From contig JAFZOS010000065.1 of assembly GCA_017550535.1 (NCBI GenBank), forward strand, positions 1 to 64,000: a DNA stretch of 64,000 nt. Direction: 5' to 3'. Made by a program: the position numbers and the translations under genes. Shown piece by piece: positions 52,759 to 62,170 of the stretch; the stretch's first letter is position 1, and every line of letters starts with the position of its first letter. This stretch comes from Lachnospiraceae bacterium (GTDB taxonomy: Bacteria > Bacillota > Clostridia > Lachnospirales > Lachnospiraceae). Below the pieces are notes generated by a model. The model was not told the DNA's origin. It was given only the letters and a program-made list of their open reading frames with translations, and ran no database searches.

Positions 52759-55410
52759 CTATTTTATCTGTCCTTCAAGCACATTTACCGCTTCCTCAAG
52801 CGCCCTGTCTATCCCCGAAGGGTCCTTGCCGCCCGCCTGAGCCATATTGGGCCTGCCGCCGCCGCCACCGCCTACAAGCGATGCGATCCCCTTTATCAGA
52901 TTGCCGGCATGCGCGCCCTTACCCATAGCGCCGTCCGTTGCCATCGCCACAAGGCTTACCTTGCCATAGGCGTCAGACGCAAGAAGGATGACGCCCTCTC
53001 CTATCTTGTCCTTAAGCTGGTCGCCGAGATCCCTTAATCCGTTCATATCAACAGCGGGAACTCTTACGGCAAGAAACTTAACACCTTTAACCTCAGTGAC
53101 TTTATCCATCACATCGCCCATAGCATCCTTTGCTGCCTGACTCTTAAGTGAATCAAGCTCCGACGAGAGTGACTTCAACTCGCCCTGCAGCTTTTCGATC
53201 CTTTCAACAACATCAGCGGGAGCTGATTTAAGAGTCTTAGCCGCCTTGTAAAGTGTTCCCTCGATATCCTTATAATATGAAAGCACACCGCTTCCCGTAA
53301 GGCCTTCCACCCTGCGGACACCGGCTGCTATACCCGATTCGGACATTATCTTGAAGCACCTTATATCACCTGTCTTGGCCACGTGTGTACCGCCGCACAG
53401 TTCCTTCGAAAAGTCACCCATCCTGACAACACGTACCACCTCGCCGTATTTCTCGCCGAAAAGTGCCATCGCACCCGACTTGACCGCCTCATCTATGCTC
53501 ATCACATCGGTAACGACCGGAATATCCTCTACTATCTTATCGTTGACAAGAGCTTCCACCCTGTCAATCTCATCGGTTGTCATCGCGCGTGAGAAAGAAA
53601 AATCAAACCTTGTCCTCTCGCCGTCCTGGTATGAACCCTGCTGTTTTACCTCATCGCCGAGCACCGTCTGGAGTGCCTTTTGAAGCAGGTGGGTTGCCGA
53701 GTGGTTCATGCAGGTACGCTTCCTGTTAAACGCATCAACCGAAAGGGTGACCTTATCGCCCTTACTTATTTTTCCCTTCTTAACTGTGCCGACATGACCG
53801 ATCCGTCCACCGTCAAGCTTTATCGTATCGATGACCTCAAACTCAAATCCGTCACTACTGATGATCCCGAAGTCGCCCTTCTGTCCGCCCATTGTCGCAT
53901 AGAAAGGAGTTTTGTCTGTGATCACGGTACACTGCGTGCCTTCACCGGCTTCATCTACAAGTTCATTTGCCGCTATCGCAAGGACCTTGCCTTCGTCGGT
54001 GATCTTAGCGTAACCCGTAAATTCGCTGGTCACTGAATCATCGAGCTCACCGAATATAGCAAGATCATCGGATGTTTTAAGCGAGAAGTTTGCGTTATCC
54101 CTTGCCTTCTGCTTCTGCTCATCCATGGCCTTTGCAAAGCCTTCCTCATCAACGGACAGGCCCTTCTCGGCTGCCATCTCGACAGTAAGCTCCAAAGGAA
54201 ATCCGAAGGTATCATACAAATAGAACGCATCCTTGCCGGAAATGCTCTTACCGGCTCCCGCGATAGTCTGATCCTGGATCTTTATAAATTCCTTCATTCC
54301 GTTTTCAAGTGTAGCCGTGAAACGGTCGATCTCCTTCTTAAGCTCCTTTAAGACAAACTCCCTGTTCGTAACAAGGTTTTTATATGAATCGGAATATACT
54401 TCATCTATGAAGATCTTCGCAATGTTAAGAAGGTCATCCGTGGAAAGTCCCAATATCCTCGAATGCCTTACCGCACGCCTTATAAGCCTTCTAAGCACAT
54501 AACCCGCGCCGCCGTTTGAAGGGATGAGCCTTGCCTCATCGCCTATGAGCATGACCGAAGTCCTCATGTGATCGGCCAGTACGCGCATCGAACGGGTCAT
54601 GTCGTCATCGTTGTCATATTTCCTGCCCGAAATCTTTTCAACATACGCTATCACGGAAGCGAAAAGATCCGTCTTGTATACATCCTTTGTACCGTTAAGG
54701 AAAGCGAGGTTACGCTCAAGTCCCCAGCCGGTATCCACATTCTTCTTATCAAGCGGTGTGAGATGCCCGTCCTTATGCTTTTCATACTGCATGAAAACAT
54801 CATTGCCAAGCTCAGTGTACTTGCCACATGAACAGCCCGGTCCGCATTTAGGACCGCAGTCGGGAACGTCGGCTATATAGAACATTTCAGAGTCGGGACC
54901 GCAGGGTCCGAACTCAAGTCCCCACCAGTTATCCTCTGCGGGAAGATAATATATATTCTCGGGTTTGAAACCCGAATCGATACGGCACTTGGCGCCTTCC
55001 TCATCCCGCGGCGCATTTTCGTCTCCCTCAAAAACCGTTGCCGCAAGATGGTCCCTGTCAAAGCCGAACACCTGCGTAAGAAGTTCATAACTCCACTTGC
55101 AGCGTTCCTCCTTAAAGTAATCGCCGAGGCTCCAGCTTCCCATCATCTCAAAGAAAGTCACATGAGACTTATCCCCTACAGAATCGATATCATTTGTCCT
55201 TACGCAGCCCTGTACGTTACAAAGCCTTGTACCCATGGGATGCTTCTGTCCCAGAAGATACGGCATCAGCGGCTGCATCCCGGCCACATTGAACATAACA
55301 CCGGTGGAACCGTCCGATACAAGGGACACCGCACCCACATCAACATGACCTCTTTCCTTATAAAATTCCTTCCATGTATTTCTTAATTCCTTAGACGTAA
55401 ACTGTTTCAT
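52759..55410 (-). CDS. alaS: Alanyl-tRNA synthetase
   Basis: Charges tRNA-Ala and edits Ser/Gly mischarging. The 883-residue protein has the class II core (RNTWKEFYKERGHVDV, FFEMMGSWSLGDYFK, GNDVFMQYEK), the editing domain zinc site HSATHLLQ and CGGTHV, and the Gly-rich C-terminal DHHA1 domain (GGGGGGRPNMAQAGG). ATG 55410 with AAGGA upstream is preferred over an ATG at 55437 that lacks a site. It follows asnA by 33 nt. No T-box leader was seen before either gene. Confidence 0.96.
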   Translation of the reverse strand: MKQFTSKELRNTWKEFYKERGHVDVGAVSLVSDGSTGVMFNVAGMQPLMPYLLGQKHPMGTRLCNVQGCVRTNDIDSVGDKSHVTFFEMMGSWSLGDYFKEERCKWSYELLTQVFGFDRDHLAATVFEGDENAPRDEEGAKCRIDSGFKPENIYYLPAEDNWWGLEFGPCGPDSEMFYIADVPDCGPKCGPGCSCGKYTELGNDVFMQYEKHKDGHLTPLDKKNVDTGWGLERNLAFLNGTKDVYKTDLFASVIAYVEKISGRKYDNDDDMTRSMRVLADHMRTSVMLIGDEARLIPSNGGAGYVLRRLIRRAVRHSRILGLSTDDLLNIAKIFIDEVYSDSYKNLVTNREFVLKELKKEIDRFTATLENGMKEFIKIQDQTIAGAGKSISGKDAFYLYDTFGFPLELTVEMAAEKGLSVDEEGFAKAMDEQKQKARDNANFSLKTSDDLAIFGELDDSVTSEFTGYAKITDEGKVLAIAANELVDEAGEGTQCTVITDKTPFYATMGGQKGDFGIISSDGFEFEVIDTIKLDGGRIGHVGTVKKGKISKGDKVTLSVDAFNRKRTCMNHSATHLLQKALQTVLGDEVKQQGSYQDGERTRFDFSFSRAMTTDEIDRVEALVNDKIVEDIPVVTDVMSIDEAVKSGAMALFGEKYGEVVRVVRMGDFSKELCGGTHVAKTGDIRCFKIMSESGIAAGVRRVEGLTGSGVLSYYKDIEGTLYKAAKTLKSAPADVVERIEKLQGELKSLSSELDSLKSQAAKDAMGDVMDKVTEVKGVKFLAVRVPAVDMNGLRDLGDQLKDKIGEGVILLASDAYGKVSLVAMATDGAMGKGAHAGNLIKGIASLVGGGGGGRPNMAQAGGKDPSGIDRALEEAVNVLEGQIK

Positions 55411-55443
55411 TTTAAACTCATCCTTATCATGATCCATTTATTT

Positions 55444-56454
55444 CTACAAAAGATATACTCCCTTTGAAAGTGCTTCTTCCGCCACGCCTTCCGGCCATAT
55501 TGAGCTTTGAACCTCTCCTATATGTGCACGCCTCATAAAGAACATGCATATCCTCGACTGACCGATACCGCCGCCTATGGTATAAGGAAGTTCCTTATCA
55601 AGTATCGCCTTCTGGAACGGCAGCTTTGCCCGGTCCGGACATCCGGCTTTGTCAAGCTGCGATATGAGTGATTCTTCATCGACCCTTATACCCATGCTTG
55701 ATAACTCAAATGCCCTGTCAAGCACCGGGTAATACACGATTATATCGCCGTTTAATTCCCAATCGTCGTAATCCGGCGCACGTCCGTCATGCTTTTTGCC
55801 TGACTTAAGAAGATCTCCTATGCGCATCAGGAATATGGCTCCATGCTCCTTTGCGGCAAGGTCCTCCCTTTCCTTCGGCGTTTTGTCGGGCCACTTATCC
55901 TCAAGCTCCTGCGTAGTCACAAACGTTATATCATCAGGAAGTATCCTTGCTATATCGGGATGTCTGGAATTAACAAACACTTCCGTGTTCCTGATCGCTT
56001 CATAAACCTTACGGACTATATTTTTCAGCGTATCCTCGTTACGTTCATCCTTATTGATTATCCGCTCCCAGTCCCACTGGTCCACATATAACGAATGCAG
56101 GTTGTCGGTATCCTCATCCCTTCTTATAGCGGTCATATCGGTATACAGGCCTTCGCCGTGGGTAAAACCGTATTTTTTGAGCGCCATCCTCTTCCACTTG
56201 GCAAGCGAATGCACTATCTCAACTTCCTTATCGCCCTGTTCCCTGATACCGAAGGTAACCGGCCGCTCAACGCCGTTTAAGTTATCGTTAAGTCCCGATT
56301 CGGGCCACACGAATAACGGGGCCGATACACGCGTAAGATTAAGTTCCTTGGCAAGTGCCCTTTCAAAATAGTCCTTTACTTCCTTAATAAGTACTTCCGT
56401 TTCTTTTATTGACTGCGGGCTTTTATATCCCGCAGGAATGTATAATCCTTCCAT
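55444..56454 (-). CDS. asnA: Aspartate--ammonia ligase
   Basis: ATP-dependent asparagine synthesis from aspartate and ammonia. The 336-residue protein resembles class II synthetase folds: TRVSAPLFVWPESGLNDNLNGVERPV, EIVHSLAKWKRMALK, DMTAIRRDED, YVDQWDWE and the C-terminal GGGIGQSRICMFFM. A good ribosome binding site (TTAGGAG) precedes the ATG. It heads the asnA-alaS transcript. Confidence 0.95.
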   Translation of the reverse strand: MEGLYIPAGYKSPQSIKETEVLIKEVKDYFERALAKELNLTRVSAPLFVWPESGLNDNLNGVERPVTFGIREQGDKEVEIVHSLAKWKRMALKKYGFTHGEGLYTDMTAIRRDEDTDNLHSLYVDQWDWERIINKDERNEDTLKNIVRKVYEAIRNTEVFVNSRHPDIARILPDDITFVTTQELEDKWPDKTPKEREDLAAKEHGAIFLMRIGDLLKSGKKHDGRAPDYDDWELNGDIIVYYPVLDRAFELSSMGIRVDEESLISQLDKAGCPDRAKLPFQKAILDKELPYTIGGGIGQSRICMFFMRRAHIGEVQSSIWPEGVAEEALSKGVYLL

Positions 56455-56493
56455 TTCCTTCGACTCCTAAAGAAAAATTGCTCAACAATAGCT

Positions 56494-56522
56494 ATTGTAA
56501 CCTTGCAGGGAGCGCTTCGCAA
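56494..56522 (-). promoter_or_regulatory. Sigma-A promoter of asnA-alaS
   Basis: The minus strand has TTGCGA (56517-56522), a 17-bp spacer and TACAAT (56494-56499), 39 nt upstream of the asnA start. Confidence 0.75.
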
Positions 56523-56530
56523 GTGTTTTA

Positions 56531-56707
56531 TCACATCTGATGGCGTACCACCCTGTATTCGTCTCCGTTCGTATAATACGGACATCCCTTAAAATCACGT
56601 TCCATAAGCCTTGCATAGTCATCCTCATCTATATCCATGTCACAGATATAGTCTTCATATTCCTCATCATAGAAATAATATGCACAGCTGTTGCAGCTAA
56701 CGTTCAT
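56531..56707 (-). CDS. DUF6472-type mini-protein, 58 residues
   Basis: A short Cys-rich protein: MNVSCNSCAYYFYDEEYEDY near the start, CDMDIDEDD in the middle and CPYYTNGDEYRVVRHQM at the end. The four Cys (CNSC...C...C) suggest metal binding. The pattern matches DUF6472 proteins common in Lachnospiraceae (from memory). AGGAGG precedes a doublet of ATG codons; ATG 56707 gives better spacing than 56710. It lies 18 nt after the ABC transporter stop and is probably the operon's last gene. Function is unknown. Confidence 0.75.
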   Translation of the reverse strand: MNVSCNSCAYYFYDEEYEDYICDMDIDEDDYARLMERDFKGCPYYTNGDEYRVVRHQM

Positions 56708-56725
56708 CATTCCTCCTTAATACGG

Positions 56726-58462
56726 TCAGGCAAACTGACTGTTATAAAGTTCATAATAGAATCCCTTCATTTCAAGCAGCTGTTCATGACTGCCCTGCTC
56801 TATTATCTTTCCCGCCTTCATGACAAGGATATGGTCTGCGTTCCTTATCGTAGACAAACGGTGAGCAACTATGAAAGACGTACGTCCTTCCATCATCTTA
56901 AGAAAGGCATCCTGAATCTTAAGCTCGGTCCTCGTATCGATTGACGAAGTAGCTTCATCAAGAATGAGCATCGGAGGCAGCGACAACATGACCCTCGTAA
57001 TGCATAAAAGCTGCTTCTGGCCCTGTGAAAGGCTTCCGCCGTCCTCACCTATAACAGTATCATATCCATCCTTCAAGCGCCTTATGAACGAATGTGAATG
57101 CACCTCTTTTGCCGCTCTTATCATATCCTCATCCGAAATGTCCCTGCCCATCTTTAAGTTATCCCTTATGGTCCCGTACCTGAGCCAGGTATCCTGAAGT
57201 ACCATACCGTAGGAACTCCTGAGATCATGCCTTGTCATATCCCTTATGTCGGTTCCGTCGACTGTTATACTCCCCGAATCCACGTCATAAAAACGCATCA
57301 GCAGGTTTATGATGGTTGTTTTTCCGCAGCCGGTCGGACCAACGATCGCCACATGCTCTCCCTTCTTAACGTCAATATTCAGGTTTTCTATCAGTGATGC
57401 TTTTTTATCATACGAAAAGTCAACCTCACTGCACTTAACATTTCCCTTGGGATATTTACCGTCCCCATTTACGGCATCACCTGTTTCCTCTTTTTCATCC
57501 ATGAACTCAAAGACACGCCCTGCGCAGGCAAGTGCATTCTGCAGTTCCGTAAGCACACCCGATATTTCGTTAAAAGGTTTTGTATATTGGTTCGCATAGC
57601 TTAAGAAGCTTGTAAGTATACCTACGCTCATCCCGCCCGAAAGTACACTCATCGCTCCAAAGAGTGCGACCATGGCATATACTATGCTGTTTACAAACCT
57701 TGTTCCCGGATTTGTGAGCGATGAATAGAACAGTGCTTTTCGTGATGCCCCTTCAAGCCTTGTATTTATTTCATCAAACCTGCTTACAGCCTTATCCTCG
57801 TATGAGAATGCTTTTACCGTTTTAAGGTTTCCTATCATCTCATCGATAAGCCCTGTCTGTTCGCCCCTTATGCCGGATTGAACACTGAACATATCATAGG
57901 TGTGTCCCGATATGAACCTTGCGACAAACAGGGAAAGCGGAGTAACAAATACAACTATCAGCGTGATAAAAGGATTCATAGCAAACATAAAGCAAAGCGT
58001 TATAAGTATCGTCACCACTCCCGTAAACAGCTGCGTGAACCCCATAAGAAGGCCATCAGCCAGCTGATCGACATCTGCCGTTATCCTGCTCAATATATCT
58101 CCCGAAGGATGCGGATCAAGATAATCAAACGGCAGGGCATGGATCTTTAAAAATGCCTCGTTACGCATATCCCTGACTATACTGAATGTCAGCCTGTTGT
58201 TTACTTCGTTCATGAGCCACAGGGACAAAGACGAAACGATCATTGATATGACGGCTTTCAGGATTATTAAACTCATTTTTTTATAATCCGTTCCGCCTTG
58301 GATTATACAGTCGATCGCCCGTCCGATAAGGATAGGCACATAAAGTCCCGCCGCAACGTTCAAAAGCGCAAAGATCAGCGAGAGTACCGCAGATATCCTG
58401 TAGCGCCCCACATACTGCATTATTCTGTTTACCGTAAAGCGTCTGCTGTTCTTTTCAGTCAT
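56726..58462 (-). CDS. ABC exporter half-transporter, canonical ATPase site
   Basis: A 578-residue fused permease-ATPase with six membrane helices (about 1-310) and a nucleotide-binding domain: Walker A GPTGCGKTT, signature SLSQGQKQ and Walker B MLILDEATSSID with the catalytic Glu. The C-terminal segment FIVAHRLSTIRNAD is typical. With the next gene it probably forms a heterodimeric multidrug or lipid exporter of the BmrCD/LmrCD type. The two genes are 7 nt apart. Confidence 0.92.
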   Translation of the reverse strand: MTEKNSRRFTVNRIMQYVGRYRISAVLSLIFALLNVAAGLYVPILIGRAIDCIIQGGTDYKKMSLIILKAVISMIVSSLSLWLMNEVNNRLTFSIVRDMRNEAFLKIHALPFDYLDPHPSGDILSRITADVDQLADGLLMGFTQLFTGVVTILITLCFMFAMNPFITLIVVFVTPLSLFVARFISGHTYDMFSVQSGIRGEQTGLIDEMIGNLKTVKAFSYEDKAVSRFDEINTRLEGASRKALFYSSLTNPGTRFVNSIVYAMVALFGAMSVLSGGMSVGILTSFLSYANQYTKPFNEISGVLTELQNALACAGRVFEFMDEKEETGDAVNGDGKYPKGNVKCSEVDFSYDKKASLIENLNIDVKKGEHVAIVGPTGCGKTTIINLLMRFYDVDSGSITVDGTDIRDMTRHDLRSSYGMVLQDTWLRYGTIRDNLKMGRDISDEDMIRAAKEVHSHSFIRRLKDGYDTVIGEDGGSLSQGQKQLLCITRVMLSLPPMLILDEATSSIDTRTELKIQDAFLKMMEGRTSFIVAHRLSTIRNADHILVMKAGKIIEQGSHEQLLEMKGFYYELYNSQFA

Positions 58463-58469
58463 CCTTTAA

Positions 58470-60218
58470 TCATCCTTCATGAAAGGCAGAATCATATATC
58501 TCACGGTATACCCCGCAGTTTTCAAGCAGTTCTTCATGGGTGCCCCATCCTGCGATGCACCCGTCTTCAAGTACCAGTATCCTGTCGGCATTCTGCACCG
58601 AAGATGTCCGCTGCGAAACGATAAACACAGTCGGATCATAATCAATACCTTCTATACCCTTACGTAATTTAAGATCTGTCACATGATCGAGCGCCGAAGC
58701 AGAATCATCAAGGATAAGTATCTTCGGCTTTCTTACCAGCGCCCTTGCAATGGCAAGCCGCTGTTTCTGGCCTCCCGATAAGTTTCGCCCGCCGGGCTCG
58801 ATCATGCCTTCAAGCCCGCCCTTGCCCTTTACAACTTCTTCACATACCGCCAGCCTTACCGCATCATAAAGTTCATCATCCGTTGCATTCTCGTTTCCCC
58901 ACCTTAAGTTGTCGGCAATGCTTCCCTTAAACAATACTGCTTTCTGCGGTACAATGCCCGTCATTTTCCTTAATTCATCAATGTCATACTCCTTTACATC
59001 CCTGCCGCCTATGCGTACATATCCCGAAGTCGCGTCATAAAAACGGGGGATCAGATTCACAATGGATGATTTACCCGAACCCGTACCTCCTATAAGCCCT
59101 ATCGTTTCACCTTTATTAACGGTAAAATCTATATCCGAAAGAGCTTCATCACCGGTTTTGCTGTAATTAAGGCTGACATGCGAAAACTCGATATACGGAA
59201 CGTTTACTCCTTCATTTCCTTCAATGCCCAAAGGACCGCCTTCTTCCGATCCCGGATCTTTAACCGTACTTATGGCAGGCTTTATCGCAAACACATCGTT
59301 GATCCTGTCTCCGCTTGCAACCGCCTTGTTTAACAGGACTATAAGATTAGCGAGTTTTATAAGCTCGATAAGTATCTGCGACATATAGTTATACAGGGCT
59401 ACCACCTGTCCCTTTGTGAGTATCCCCGCATCCACCTTCATGGCGCCTGTGTATATAAGTATTATCATGGCAAGATTTATTATCACGAAAGTTGCAGGAT
59501 TTAACAGTGCCGACAGATGTCCCGCGCTGCGCTGGTCATTATATAATCCGTCATTGGCCGTCCTGTATCCCTTTACCTCACTTTTTTCCAGAGTAAACGC
59601 CCTTATGACCCTGGTGCCGATAAGGTTTTCACGGGTCAGGAGCGTGATCTTATCAAGCCTGTCCTGAACCTTTTTAAGCAGCGGAATATTGTAATACATG
59701 ACGGCTGCCACAACAGCCGACAGTATCGCTATAACGACGACAAAGATAAACGCTGCCCTTACATTTATCGTGAAAGCCATCACCATTGCACCGAATACGA
59801 TAAACGGGGAACGAAGGAACAGACGAAGGAACATGTTTACCCCCGTCTGGGCCTGATTAACATCATTTGTCATCCTGGTTATCATTGTGGAAGTGCCGAG
59901 CTCGTCGATGTTACCGTACGACAGGCTCATTATATGTTTAAAAAGATCGTGTCTTAAACGGGTCGCAAATCCGACGGCCGCCCTTGCCGCCATATACTGT
60001 GCACTGACCGCACTTATAAGGCCTACTGCCCCAAGCGTGATCATGATAATGCAGCATTTTATTATATGCGCCCTGTCATTTCCGGCAATACCCCTGTCTA
60101 TGATGCTCGCAACCACAAGCGGAACAAAAAGTTCAAATATCGCTTCGAGCATCTTAAACAAAGGCGCCAATATGCATTCTCTTTTATATGACTTAAGATA
60201 CTTAAGAAGATGTTTCAA
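58470..60218 (-). CDS. ABC exporter half-transporter, degenerate ATPase site
   Basis: A 582-residue half-transporter with six N-terminal helices and an ATPase domain: Walker A GGTGSGKSS, signature LSGGQKQRL and Walker B ILILDDSASALD, where the catalytic Glu is Asp. One degenerate site is typical of heterodimeric exporters. The start is probably TTG at 60218, with AGGTG five bases upstream and a 4-nt overlap with the EAL gene stop. No ATG is near the family start. Confidence 0.9.
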   Translation of the reverse strand: MKHLLKYLKSYKRECILAPLFKMLEAIFELFVPLVVASIIDRGIAGNDRAHIIKCCIIMITLGAVGLISAVSAQYMAARAAVGFATRLRHDLFKHIMSLSYGNIDELGTSTMITRMTNDVNQAQTGVNMFLRLFLRSPFIVFGAMVMAFTINVRAAFIFVVVIAILSAVVAAVMYYNIPLLKKVQDRLDKITLLTRENLIGTRVIRAFTLEKSEVKGYRTANDGLYNDQRSAGHLSALLNPATFVIINLAMIILIYTGAMKVDAGILTKGQVVALYNYMSQILIELIKLANLIVLLNKAVASGDRINDVFAIKPAISTVKDPGSEEGGPLGIEGNEGVNVPYIEFSHVSLNYSKTGDEALSDIDFTVNKGETIGLIGGTGSGKSSIVNLIPRFYDATSGYVRIGGRDVKEYDIDELRKMTGIVPQKAVLFKGSIADNLRWGNENATDDELYDAVRLAVCEEVVKGKGGLEGMIEPGGRNLSGGQKQRLAIARALVRKPKILILDDSASALDHVTDLKLRKGIEGIDYDPTVFIVSQRTSSVQNADRILVLEDGCIAGWGTHEELLENCGVYREIYDSAFHEG

Positions 60219-62170
60219 TTCAACACCTGTTTCTGCATGAATTCTATGAAGCTTCTCTCGGGAAGCGGCCGGCAGAAATAATAACCCTGAAGGTATTCAC
60301 AGCCTTGGATATAATCTGCTCCCAGATCCGTAAACTTTTGTACTACCTTCTCCTCTTCAACGCCCTCGACCAGAACCTTTTTGCCCATCTGCTTAAGCAT
60401 CTTGATCGTTTCCTGTACCATTATGCACATCTGCGGGTCGTCAACACCGTCGACAAACGTCTTATCAAGCTTCACTATTTCAACCGGAAGCGAGGTGACT
60501 CTCTTTACATTTGAATAACCCGTTCCGTAATCGTCAAGTGAGAATCGTATTCCCATCTCGCTTAGCCTGTTTATGTTCTGATCTACTATATCGGGGTCAA
60601 AATCAACCGCCGACTCCGTGATCTCAAGGCTTAACATCGCCGGATCAAGATTATATCTTTTCAAAAGCCTCCCGACCTTCTCTACAAGGTTCATCTCAAG
60701 ACACTGCGATGTTGACATATTTACTTCGATACATGAAAGCCCGAGGCCGATAAAATCGTTCATTGATATGAACCGGCATACATCATCCAGTATATAATCA
60801 CCTATGGCATGTATGGCGCCGCTTATCTCGGCAGCCGAGATAAACAGACCCGGTGATATCATTCCGTATGTCTCGTCCCGCATCCGCACAAAAGCCTCGG
60901 CTGCGACAAACCGCTTCTCCGTTATCGAGTATATGGGCTGGTAATACATCTCAAAACTCCTGCTTTTTATCGCACGGTCAATGATATCATCAAGCTCACT
61001 CTTGATCTTGAAATCCCTGTCGTCCACATAATCGGGATAATGCATCACGTCCCTGGTTTCGGGCATAATGGTATGGAACGACGAACAGAAGGTATACAGA
61101 GTATTGAAATTGTCTATATCCTCAGGACAGCCAAGTATACATAAACGCGCGTCAGCCAGGACAGAAAAATTTTTAACCATAAGAATATCAAGGAAATGAT
61201 CCCTTATCTTCTGCGCAAAAAGCTTCATTGTCTCATAGTCGCAGGAATCGCTTATAAAACCGAACAGTCCGTCCTCAAGATAGTACAGATCCTCTCCCAG
61301 TGATGTCTGTCTGGCAACCTGCCTCATAAGCCCCGACTGTTCGCGCAGGAACTCATTAAGCAGCTCCTGCCCGAGGTACAACCTTATATTCATGTAGTTT
61401 ACTATCTTAACAAGCAGTATATAATTAGGAGTCCCCGTCGCGATCGCTTTCTTGATATGCTCATGTGCCGAACTGTATTTTTTTGCTCCGGTCACCGGGT
61501 CGAGCGTCTCCTCCTCACGCCATATTATAAAGCTGAAAAGCAATATTGCGATCGATATCATGAACATTTCAACAAGATGAGACGGAAACATCGCCTGTAT
61601 TCCGATCCCAAGCGCAGAAATGGGAAACAGCAGAACCATTACTATCAGCTTGTCGCGTTTTATGATATTCCTGTATTTGTAAAGGACACCGATCTCATAT
61701 ATCATGTAGAATACTGCCACTATATAAAATATGACGATTCCCGGCCTTCTCTGATACTCGATATCGGGTGTGATATAGAAAACCCATGGGTAAATAATAT
61801 TGGAAAGCAGAACTGCTGCATTTATGATGATACCGCCAAGCCACAGCCCCTTAACTTTCCTGTTCTGCTTAAATTCATGCCACATCCCGATATTGGAATA
61901 AACAAACGGCATATATACCGGAAGTATCAGGTTGTGCGTGCCGAAATAGATATACTGCCACATGCACTGCAGTATCCTGTTGGTCTCGGTATGGGCGCTG
62001 TAATTCTGCATATGGGCCTGGCAAAGATCCGCAAATGCAGATGCCATCATCATTCCCAACAGGATATAAAAAAGTCCGTTTGTCCTGCCATGGAACATCC
62101 TCTTTAATACGCAGGAGATGACTACCAGCGATATGATTATGATAGCGCATGCGTCATAATACAGTATCAT
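60215..62170 (-). CDS. Membrane EAL-domain protein with degenerate GGDEF
   Basis: A 651-residue protein. About seven membrane helices (1-220) form a sensor similar to the next gene. A GGDEF-like domain (about 230-380) lacks the GGDEF motif (the region reads YYLEDGLFGF), so cyclase activity is unlikely. The EAL domain (about 395-645) has EAFVRM in place of EALxR, EVNMS, LEITES, SLDDYGTGYSN, VKLDKTFVD and LVEGVEEE, so most catalytic residues of a c-di-GMP phosphodiesterase are kept. It overlaps its paralogue by 4 nt. Confidence 0.85.
   Translation of the reverse strand: MILYYDACAIIIISLVVISCVLKRMFHGRTNGLFYILLGMMMASAFADLCQAHMQNYSAHTETNRILQCMWQYIYFGTHNLILPVYMPFVYSNIGMWHEFKQNRKVKGLWLGGIIINAAVLLSNIIYPWVFYITPDIEYQRRPGIVIFYIVAVFYMIYEIGVLYKYRNIIKRDKLIVMVLLFPISALGIGIQAMFPSHLVEMFMISIAILLFSFIIWREEETLDPVTGAKKYSSAHEHIKKAIATGTPNYILLVKIVNYMNIRLYLGQELLNEFLREQSGLMRQVARQTSLGEDLYYLEDGLFGFISDSCDYETMKLFAQKIRDHFLDILMVKNFSVLADARLCILGCPEDIDNFNTLYTFCSSFHTIMPETRDVMHYPDYVDDRDFKIKSELDDIIDRAIKSRSFEMYYQPIYSITEKRFVAAEAFVRMRDETYGMISPGLFISAAEISGAIHAIGDYILDDVCRFISMNDFIGLGLSCIEVNMSTSQCLEMNLVEKVGRLLKRYNLDPAMLSLEITESAVDFDPDIVDQNINRLSEMGIRFSLDDYGTGYSNVKRVTSLPVEIVKLDKTFVDGVDDPQMCIMVQETIKMLKQMGKKVLVEGVEEEKVVQKFTDLGADYIQGCEYLQGYYFCRPLPERSFIEFMQKQVLN

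Noticed and set aside
55411..56530. T-box or attenuator control of asnA-alaS
   Set aside because: The leader is short (about 30 nt after the promoter) and has no T-box sequence or large hairpin.
61457..62107. Long plus-strand open frame opposite the EAL gene (216 codons)
   Set aside because: It is antisense to a clear multi-domain EAL gene, has no ribosome binding site and no recognisable domain.
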